Shown here piece by piece: positions 1 through 5,258 of a stretch of DNA of 5,258 nt. Position 1 is the stretch's first letter; every line of letters begins with the position of its first letter. Where the stretch lies: positions 1 to 5,258 of the forward strand of contig DAIERN010000115.1 in assembly GCA_027346765.1 (NCBI GenBank). Reading direction: 5' to 3'. The notes under the pieces are model-generated. The model was given only the letters and a program-made list of their open reading frames with translations, ran no database searches and was not told where the DNA came from. The position numbers and the translations under genes are program-made. This DNA comes from Chloroflexota bacterium. GTDB lineage: Bacteria > Chloroflexota > Limnocylindria > Limnocylindrales > CSP1-4.

Positions 1-1280
1 TGATGCTCAACCCCACGCTGTCCGATCTGATCGGCGGCATCCAGAGCGTCACCCTGGGCGACGAAGAGGCGCGCCGGCGCCGAACACAGAAGAGCGTGCT
101 CGAGCGCAAGGCGCCGCCCACCTTCGATGTCGTGGTCGAGATCCAGTCGCGCGACCGGGTCATGGTTCACCCCGACGTTGCCGACACGGTCGATTCGATG
201 TTGCGCGGCGATCCCGTCGCGCCCGAGCTGCGCTGGCGCGATGAGGGTGGCGTGCATCGCTCGCAGGCGCGGCCGCGACCAGGCCCGCAGAGCCAGTTGC
301 CGGGCGAGCGCTTTGGCGGCCTGGTCGGGCAGGGCACGCCCAGCTTTGGCGGTGGCTGGCGGACCGAGCCCGGCTGGCGTCCCGACGCGCGGCCTTTCGA
401 ACAGGAACGCGGCTCCCGACCGGGCTATCGGCCCGGTGCGAGCGGCGGCTGGCGGCGCGGGTCGGGCGGATCGAATGGAGGCGCCGGTGGCGGCGGCCCC
501 TTTCGGCAGGGGGAGCTAGCCGATCGCGGACCGCTGGAGCGCGGCACGGCGCTGTCCGACCAACGGGCACGCGACGCGCGCGAGCTGGAGCGCCAGCGTG
601 AGTGGCGCGATTCCGCCTCGCGGGCAATCACCCGGCTGCACGCCGAGGAGAGCGTGGGTTCCGCGGAGCTGGCCGACGACGAAGATGACGAGGACCTCGA
701 GCTAGATGCGCTCGAACAGGAGGCGCAGTTCGACGACGAGGAGCTGACCGGCGACCGCCGGCCCACGCGGCTGCCCGCCGCGGGCGAGACCAGCCTGCCC
801 ACGCTCAACGTCCTGGGTTACGGCGTGAGCCACAAGCGGCTCGAGCAGGCCGTGCGCGAACTGCAGCTGCCGGTGCAACTGGTGCGCGATGCGGAAGAGG
901 CAGACGTCGTCATCACGCTGCGCAACTACTTCAAGCAGAAAGCGCCGGCCCTGCGCGAGGCCGAGGAGCGCGGCTTGCCCATCTTCGTCCTGAAGTCGAA
1001 CACCATGGTCCAGATGGAGTCGGCGCTGACGTCCGTCTATGCGCTCGAGATCGACCCGCGCGACGCCGCGCTGCGCGAGGTTGAGGAGGCGATCGGTCTG
1101 GTCAACGAGCAGGCCAAACCGGTCGAGCTGTCACCTCAGAACGCGTACATCCGCCGACTCCAACACCAGGCCGCCGAGCGCGCCAACCTCGTGTCGCACT
1201 CGCGCGGCCGGGAGCCCTACCGCCGGGTCCGGCTGTACCCGGACACTGCCGCTCCACGGATCCGCCGCAGAAGCGGCTAG
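1..1280 (+). CDS. SpoIIIAA/Ycf45-type ATPase with R3H domain, C-terminal part (5' truncated by window)
   Basis: Partial gene. The frame is open from the first base, and the first Met (base 3) lies inside a conserved block (LNPTLSDLIGGIQSVTLGDE) that in this family follows the P-loop ATPase core, so the true start is upstream. Numbering from that Met, the visible 425 residues are: conserved post-ATPase segment with VLERKAPPTFDVVVEI (about 1-88); disordered linker rich in Gly, Arg and Trp (about 89-170); charged helix (about 170-215); acidic patch with DDEDDEDLELD (about 223-248); alpha/beta module from LNVLGYGVSHKRLEQAV (about 268-368); and an R3H domain (about 380-413) showing R384-x3-H388 and SHSRGREPYRRVRLYP. 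R3H domains bind single-stranded nucleic acid. The family is related to SpoIIIAA and plastid Ycf45; the cellular role is unsettled. Stop TAG is at 1278-1280. The gene is convergent with the operon on the other strand. The family call is firm; the function is not. Confidence 0.88.
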   Translation, partial: MLNPTLSDLIGGIQSVTLGDEEARRRRTQKSVLERKAPPTFDVVVEIQSRDRVMVHPDVADTVDSMLRGDPVAPELRWRDEGGVHRSQARPRPGPQSQLPGERFGGLVGQGTPSFGGGWRTEPGWRPDARPFEQERGSRPGYRPGASGGWRRGSGGSNGGAGGGGPFRQGELADRGPLERGTALSDQRARDARELERQREWRDSASRAITRLHAEESVGSAELADDEDDEDLELDALEQEAQFDDEELTGDRRPTRLPAAGETSLPTLNVLGYGVSHKRLEQAVRELQLPVQLVRDAEEADVVITLRNYFKQKAPALREAEERGLPIFVLKSNTMVQMESALTSVYALEIDPRDAALREVEEAIGLVNEQAKPVELSPQNAYIRRLQHQAAERANLVSHSRGREPYRRVRLYPDTAAPRIRRRSG

Positions 1281-1295
1281 CTCGTGATCGCGAGC
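1264..1295. terminator. two small hairpins flanking the shared stop codons (weak terminator candidate)
   Basis: GCCGC-AGAA-GCGGC (1264-1277) and GCTCG-TGATCG-CGAGC (1280-1295) are two adjacent 5-bp stems on either side of the CTAG shared by the convergent stops. Neither is followed by a T-run on either strand, so intrinsic termination is not supported. They are the only visible structure at the meeting point of two converging transcripts, and both lie in coding sequence of one gene or the other. Confidence 0.2.
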
Positions 1296-2815
1296 AAACC
1301 CTGGCCACAGATGAGCAGGCCGGCGACCAGAACAACAGCCGCGGTCGCGATTGGCAGGCGCTGACCGAAGTTGAGCCTCCCGGCCACCGGGAGCCGCTCA
1401 ACAAGCTTGCGGGCGTGGACGAGGGCGAGGCCCACTCCGACCAGCACGCTCGCCATGCCAATGCCAAAGGCGATGGTGAGCACGATCCCCCAGGCCGGCC
1501 GACCGATCGAGATGGACCCGATCAGCACCAGCAGGGCCGACACTGACGGGATCATTCCGCCCGACAAACCCAGGGCGAACAGCCCGCGCCGGCCCATCGC
1601 CTGCTGCGGCAGATGGGTGTGGCCGATTCCATCGTGCTCGTGCCAGCCGTCGGGTCGGTGCTGTTGCTCGTGGTGGTGGTTGTCGTCGTGTTGATGGCCG
1701 TGCGGCCGGCGCTCTTTGCGCCATGAACGGACGCGCGTCACCAGCAGGTACGCGCCAATGACGATGACGATCGCGCCGGACGCGACGCTCAGGATGGGGT
1801 AGAGCCGCTCGGGCGGAACGATCGCGGTCGCGGACACGCTTAATAGGCCAAGCGCCAGCACGCCCAGGGTGTGCGACACGGTGACGGTCATGCCCAAGCC
1901 GATGGCCTGACGCGTGTTGCCGCGCGACCCGACGAGGTACGCCGCCATGACAGTCTTGCCGTGGCCCGGCGACAGGGCGTGGATCGCGCCTAACGCCGCG
2001 GCCACCAGGAGCGATAGCACGATGACCGGCAAGCTGAGGTCGGGCGCGTTGAACAGTGCCGTCACGTCCGCGCCCAGGTCCGTCGTCCCGTTGGGCACGG
2101 CCGGCGCCGGGGCGGGTTCATTCGCGACGGGCGGCTGGGCAGGCGCGACCGAATTGATGGGCGTCGAATCAGGGAATGCCAGCGCCGGCAGCGCGGGACC
2201 TCCGGGACGCGCGCTGAAGGTGGCGCTCAACTGGTTGAGTGGCACGGCCAGCAGGTCTGACGGGTAAGAGGTCAGGCGGTCAGACACGCCCGTCGCGCTC
2301 GCATTGCTGGCGCTGATCGTGGTCGCGTCACCTTCCACGACGATCTCATGCCAGCCGCGCCGCTCGGCAAAGGACGGGTCGCTGAACTCGAACGAGGCGC
2401 CCGCAGAAGTTAGTGACAGCGGGGCGCGCAGAACGCAGACGAGGCGCATCACGTCGCTGCCGGCCCCGAGCGTGAAGTGAAGTCCGGTCGCGATCGGGCT
2501 GAGCGCCAACGGTTGACCGTTTGCGGTGAGGGTGAGCGTGGTGGCCAGGCTGGCGCAGGCTGAGCGCTGGTAGTCGGCCGCTTCCGTATCGCTGACAGAC
2601 CCGTCTGAGTCGGTGTCCATCTGTTGCTTCTGGGCGAAGGTGGGGATCTCGGCAAAGTCGGTGACGTGGTCGACCACCGCCGCATCGGCAGCCACCCGGA
2701 TGCCGTTGTAGTGGTTGATCGTGAAGTTGCCCAGCGGATGGGCACTCGCCGCCGGGACGAAGAGTGCCAGCGCCGCGAGAGAAAGTGCGAGAGCGGTGAG
2801 CGGCTTGCCGGTCAT
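1277..2815 (-). CDS. NicO/RcnA-type nickel/cobalt exporter with secreted EF-hand N-terminal domain
   Basis: A 512-residue inner-membrane protein, likely exporting Ni2+/Co2+ or a similar divalent metal (substrate inferred from family). In order: a signal peptide with an ASA|HPLGNF cleavage site after residue 25; an extracytoplasmic domain (26 to about 220) with a canonical EF-hand loop at 67-78 (D67, D69, D71, G72, S73, S75, E78); a Pro/Ala linker (about 224-241); then about six membrane segments (near 263-281, 304-325, 341-360, 411-434, 443-466, 489-510). The hallmark HALSPGHGKT is at 279-288 and SHT at 314-316. A histidine-rich loop at 372-401 has 11 His, as expected between segments 3 and 4 in this family. 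The second signature reads GGMIPSVSAL (419-428) where RcnA has GGLIPCP, so both C and P differ. The ATG overlaps the TPR stop by four bases (ATGA), so it is probably translationally coupled and last in the operon. It is longer than plain RcnA because of the N-terminal domain. Confidence 0.88.
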   Translation of the reverse strand: MTGKPLTALALSLAALALFVPAASAHPLGNFTINHYNGIRVAADAAVVDHVTDFAEIPTFAQKQQMDTDSDGSVSDTEAADYQRSACASLATTLTLTANGQPLALSPIATGLHFTLGAGSDVMRLVCVLRAPLSLTSAGASFEFSDPSFAERRGWHEIVVEGDATTISASNASATGVSDRLTSYPSDLLAVPLNQLSATFSARPGGPALPALAFPDSTPINSVAPAQPPVANEPAPAPAVPNGTTDLGADVTALFNAPDLSLPVIVLSLLVAAALGAIHALSPGHGKTVMAAYLVGSRGNTRQAIGLGMTVTVSHTLGVLALGLLSVSATAIVPPERLYPILSVASGAIVIVIGAYLLVTRVRSWRKERRPHGHQHDDNHHHEQQHRPDGWHEHDGIGHTHLPQQAMGRRGLFALGLSGGMIPSVSALLVLIGSISIGRPAWGIVLTIAFGIGMASVLVGVGLALVHARKLVERLPVAGRLNFGQRLPIATAAVVLVAGLLICGQGLLAITS

Positions 2816-2825
2816 GGCGCCACCT
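2812..2825 (-). promoter_or_regulatory. ATGA stop/start overlap and ribosome binding site for the NicO gene
   Basis: The TPR gene ends in TGA (2814-2812) and the NicO gene begins with ATG (2815-2813), forming ATGA. On the minus strand AGGTGG (2825-2820) lies four bases before the ATG, a plausible but slightly close Shine-Dalgarno match embedded in the last TPR codons. Together these fix the NicO start and imply translational coupling. Confidence 0.6.
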
Positions 2826-4257
2826 GCGCGCGCGCCGCTTCAACGACGAGGACAGAGAACGACGGGTTGAGCGCCAGACCCGCCTTGAGGTGCGCCTGCC
2901 CGTCAGAGGTCAGGCCATTGGCCAGCTCGATCAGTCCGGCGTGGATCCGCAGTCGCGCGTCCTGCGTGCCGCTCGCCAAAGAGAGGCGCGCGTTGGTCAG
3001 GGCCGCGGCGTCATCTCCGGCGGCGTGCTGCGCCCAGGCGAGCGCGTCGTAGCCGTAGACGTCCTTGCGCGCGACCAGCTCTGCGGTCGCGAGATCAATC
3101 GCCGTCGCGGAATCGCGACCGTGATCGGCGAGGAAGTTGATGTACTCGCGGTCGTAGACCTTGGCCCCGCCCTGGGCCGCCAGACCGTGGATGAACTGCA
3201 CCGTGGCGTACTGCTTGTTTGCGTCAGCCGTACGCCCGGCAACCGCGTACAGGTCACCCAGGTAGGCAACCATGTCGGGCCGCGGCAGGGCGGCCGTCGC
3301 GGCTTCCAGCAGCGCGATGGCATGCGCGGTTTGACCCTGCGCGAACGCCACACGACCTTCGCCGTAGAGCGCCAGCGGGTAGCCCGGCAGTGCCGTCAGC
3401 GCGGCCTCGTATGAGGCGTGCGCGCCATTGAGGTCGCCCGCCAAGAGCGCGTATTCGGCGTGGGCGAAGTTGTAGAACGCGATGCTCGACGCGGGATCGC
3501 CGGCGTTGGTCGAATCAGCCGCGGCCTGCGCCGAGAGATCGAGCGCGCCCTGGGTGTCGCCCCGGATGAACGCCATCCGGGCCGCGCGGCCGGTGACCGC
3601 CGGAGTCTGCGAGCGGTTCTGCAGCAGCGTCAGGGCGTGCTGCGCCACATCGAGCTCGCCCAGCTCCAGCGATGCGTCGAAGAGGATCGCCAGCGCCCCG
3701 GTCGCGTTGGGGTTCGCGTCAAGAATCTGTGTCGCGCCGGCCTGCGCGCCCAGGAAGTCGTGCAGCGTCGAGGCGATACGGACCGCGCCGATGGCGGCCG
3801 CGGCTGAGCCGGGTGCGATGTCGAGCGCGGTCGAGTACGCGTCGCGCGCGCTGATGTAGTTGGCGATGTCGCCGGTCTGGCGGCCCTTGATCTCGAACAG
3901 GTCGCCCAGGTAGGCCCAGGCGATGTCGTCGCGCGCGTTGGCGGCGATGCGCGACTGCCAGAACGCGATGCGCCGGTCGGTGTCGGACGTGTCCACGCCG
4001 GCGACGGCGATCACTTCACCCGGCGGCCGGACGTCGGTCAGGTTGTCGGCGCCATCGACGATGGGCGAGTCGTTGATTGGCGCGGCCACGGGGCGCGGCC
4101 AGGCCTGAACGGCGACAACGACCGCGAGCGCCAGGACGGGCGGCACGAGCAGCGCCGCGCGGCGATTGAAGAGTGCACGGCTGAGGCGAGCCCGGAGGCT
4201 CGAGGACCGCCGCGTGGCGGCCCCCGAGCTCCGAGTCAACGCCGCAAGGGCGTTCAC
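2812..4257 (-). CDS. membrane-anchored tetratricopeptide-repeat protein
   Basis: I take GTG at 4257-4255 as the start, giving 481 residues. It lies 4 bases after the upstream stop (TAG, 4264-4262). The frame is open to an ATG at 4377, but that would overlap the DUF4331 gene by 116 bases and add 40 low-complexity Ser/Thr/Pro residues. No ATG, GTG, TTG or CTG occurs in frame between residue 7 (TTG) and the membrane segment, so the start must be near 4257. Layout: an Arg/Ser-rich N-terminus (1-33), one membrane segment (about 34-53, LLVPPVLALAVVVAV), then an extracytoplasmic Ala-rich helical region with several TPR-like units (about 111-150, 151-184, 256-292, 294-326, 327-360, 403-430, 434-467). 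The motif AYLGDL occurs at 115-120 and 331-336. TPRs are scaffolds for protein contacts, so it may assemble the flanking envelope proteins (inference). No enzyme motif is seen. There is no clear Shine-Dalgarno site; reinitiation after the upstream stop is likely. Confidence 0.8.
   Translation of the reverse strand: MNALAALTRSSGAATRRSSSLRARLSRALFNRRAALLVPPVLALAVVVAVQAWPRPVAAPINDSPIVDGADNLTDVRPPGEVIAVAGVDTSDTDRRIAFWQSRIAANARDDIAWAYLGDLFEIKGRQTGDIANYISARDAYSTALDIAPGSAAAAIGAVRIASTLHDFLGAQAGATQILDANPNATGALAILFDASLELGELDVAQHALTLLQNRSQTPAVTGRAARMAFIRGDTQGALDLSAQAAADSTNAGDPASSIAFYNFAHAEYALLAGDLNGAHASYEAALTALPGYPLALYGEGRVAFAQGQTAHAIALLEAATAALPRPDMVAYLGDLYAVAGRTADANKQYATVQFIHGLAAQGGAKVYDREYINFLADHGRDSATAIDLATAELVARKDVYGYDALAWAQHAAGDDAAALTNARLSLASGTQDARLRIHAGLIELANGLTSDGQAHLKAGLALNPSFSVLVVEAARAQVAP
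4198..4229 (-). repeat. long hairpin within the 5' end of the TPR gene
   Basis: The inverted repeat has a 14-base arm on each side and a 4-base loop (4212-4215). Inner pairs are CCGCC/GGCGG and outer pairs GCTCG/CGAGC. In the mRNA sense (minus strand) every position pairs, with two G-U wobbles (4225 with 4203, and 4222 with 4206); in the plus sense these same positions are A-C mismatches. It starts 25 bases after the proposed GTG start codon. No U-tract follows, so it is not a standard intrinsic terminator. A role in translation, mRNA processing or operon polarity is conceivable but unproven. Confidence 0.55.
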
Positions 4258-4261
4258 TGCA

Positions 4262-5258
4262 CTAGTTGGCCGGCGCCAGGTACGGCCAGACGCCCGGGAA
4301 GGCGCTGTCGTTGGCGATGCAGTCGCCGGTGACTCCGCCATTGGTGGCGAGGTTGAGCTCGGCATCGATGACGTCATCGGCCAGGCGGCGGCCGTTGAGG
4401 AAGCCAGACATGTTGCCCGTCTGATAGGTCAGCACGTCAGGGAACAGCACCGCGGCCAAACCGGTCGGATCGGCGGCGCCAAGCGCCGTCAACACGTCCT
4501 CGGCGTGATCGCGGTAACCAAGCGCAACCTGCTCGCTGGGCTGCGCTCGGTTGAACGCGTCCCGGTCGAACTTCTGCTTGGTCTGGTTGTTGAAAACGGT
4601 GTTGATGGCCGGCCGACCCATCTGGTCGAGCTGGACCTTCTTGCCACCGCGCCTCGCCTCGGTCGTCGCCCAGACGCCGATGTTCTGGCCGTTGCCGCCC
4701 AGCGAGCTGTTGGGCACGCGCAGAACGATGGCGCTGATGTTCAGGCCAAGGAAGAAGTCGGTCGTTCCACTGTCGCAGAAGGTGCGTCCGTTGCCGGACC
4801 CCAGGACTGCGCCCTGGAACGCCGCGAGGTCAAAGAAGAACGGATCGTCGAAGAGGCCGGCCGTTGTCCGGCCGCCACCCGGCAGGAGCGTGTCCTGGCC
4901 GGTCCAGCCGTTGGCCATGAGGACGCCGTTGCGCCACATCTTGAGCTTCTGGACGCCCATTCCGTTCGGTGAGCCGAACTTGTAGCGATAGGTGACGTCC
5001 GGCTTCAGGTCGCCGTTGGTGTCGACCTTGATCCGGTAATCGACGCCCGGCCCGAACGTAGTGCCCGAGTTGGGCAGCGCGCCGGCGCCCGGGTTGACGC
5101 CCAGGACGAAGACGGTCGCGTTGCCGCCCGAGGCGCTGAAGGCGTACAGGTCGGTGATGTCGACCGAACCCTGCGCGGCAACGGCGGGTGAATCGAGGTG
5201 ATCCGCCGCGTTGACGGCCGGGGTCAGGCCAAGGGTGAGAATGATCAGAGCGCTGGCG
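4262..5258 (-). CDS. secreted DUF4331 family protein (5' end outside window)
   Basis: The frame runs unbroken from the window edge (first whole codon 5257-5255) to TAG at 4264-4262, giving 331 visible residues. An ATG at 4960 is internal (residue 100) and should not be taken as the start, since conserved sequence continues upstream. The visible N-terminus is the hydrophobic part of a signal peptide (LIILTLGLTPAVNA) with likely cleavage near residue 17, followed by ADHLDSP (18-24) and DITDLYAF (33-40), both typical of DUF4331. Other family marks are an Asp/Asn loop DTNGDLKPD (79-87), DFFLGLNISAIVLRVP (167-182), GVWATT (194-199), QLDQMGRPAINTVF (209-222) and PDVLTY...NGRRLADDVIDAEL (273-301). 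The C-terminus PYLAPAN also looks complete. C161 and C313 are the only cysteines visible and could form a disulfide outside the cytoplasm. Only a short stretch, including the start codon, is missing. The biochemical function of DUF4331 is unknown to me; secretion and operon partners suggest an envelope role. Confidence 0.87.
   Translation of the reverse strand, partial: ASALIILTLGLTPAVNAADHLDSPAVAAQGSVDITDLYAFSASGGNATVFVLGVNPGAGALPNSGTTFGPGVDYRIKVDTNGDLKPDVTYRYKFGSPNGMGVQKLKMWRNGVLMANGWTGQDTLLPGGGRTTAGLFDDPFFFDLAAFQGAVLGSGNGRTFCDSGTTDFFLGLNISAIVLRVPNSSLGGNGQNIGVWATTEARRGGKKVQLDQMGRPAINTVFNNQTKQKFDRDAFNRAQPSEQVALGYRDHAEDVLTALGAADPTGLAAVLFPDVLTYQTGNMSGFLNGRRLADDVIDAELNLATNGGVTGDCIANDSAFPGVWPYLAPAN

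Noticed and set aside
425..808. Minus-strand Ser-rich open frame opposite the R3H gene
   Set aside because: Its poly-Ser stretches are simply the antisense reading of the Asp/Glu acidic patch and Gly/Arg linker.
1641..1700. Repetitive GTGGTGGTGG / GTCGTCGTG-like tract resembling a microsatellite
   Set aside because: It is the antisense of the histidine/aspartate codons in the exporter's His-rich loop and is explained by coding sequence.
2890..3414. Plus-strand open frame (174 codons) opposite the TPR gene
   Set aside because: It is a shadow of the TPR frame with no recognisable motif, and GC-rich DNA lacks stops on the antisense strand by chance.
3249..3915. Direct repeat of about 19 bases (3249-3267 and 3897-3915, one mismatch)
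   Set aside because: Both copies encode the TPR motif AYLGDL, so protein repetition explains it. It is not a mobile or regulatory repeat.
4258..4377. N-terminal 40-residue extension of the TPR protein from ATG at 4377
   Set aside because: It overlaps the conserved C-terminus of DUF4331 and is low complexity. The GTG at 4257 is a better start.
4166..4972. Long plus-strand open frame (268 codons) opposite the DUF4331 gene
   Set aside because: It lies antisense to a frame with clear conserved DUF4331 motifs. Its protein is a Val/Arg/Glu-rich composition artefact of GC-rich DNA and matches nothing I recognise.

Overview
The window is GC-rich, fully coding DNA of bacterial type. It holds four protein genes and essentially no intergenic space. 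The codon bias (G or C in most third positions), the SpoIIIAA/Ycf45-like R3H protein and the DUF4331 / TPR / NicO gene set would suit a Chloroflexota-like or related high-GC lineage, probably environmental. That placement is an inference from family content, not a proof. I see no rRNA, tRNA, CRISPR array, insertion sequence or phage gene, and no stretch over 300 bases without a gene.

Layout. Bases 1-1280 (+) hold the C-terminal part of a nucleic-acid-binding ATPase of the SpoIIIAA/Ycf45 type. The window begins inside the gene, so its ATPase core lies upstream. What remains is a conserved post-ATPase segment, a long disordered Gly/Arg/Trp-rich linker with an acidic patch, a conserved alpha/beta module and a C-terminal R3H domain. 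Bases 5258-1277 (-) hold a three-gene operon, read right to left: a secreted DUF4331 protein (5' end just outside the window), a membrane-anchored TPR protein (best start GTG at 4257, not the longer ATG frame), and a NicO/RcnA-type metal exporter with a large secreted N-terminal domain. The two convergent units meet at 1277-1280, where the palindrome CTAG supplies the stop codon of both genes.

How the genes may work together. The three minus-strand genes are tightly packed: a 4-base gap, then a 4-base ATGA overlap. All three products are predicted to be secreted or to face the outside of the membrane. The exporter has the HxxxPGHGKT signature, an 11-histidine cytoplasmic loop and a canonical EF-hand loop just after its signal peptide. 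The DUF4331 protein also has an Asp/Asn-rich loop resembling a calcium site. The reasonable inference is a cell-envelope metal-handling module, but the roles of the DUF4331 and TPR partners are not established. The R3H gene is convergent and probably unrelated in function.

Second-look items are the shared CTAG stop, a near-perfect hairpin just inside the TPR gene that becomes fully paired (via G-U) only in the mRNA sense, the EF-hand in a nickel/cobalt exporter, the altered second transporter motif, and the low-complexity linker of the R3H protein.
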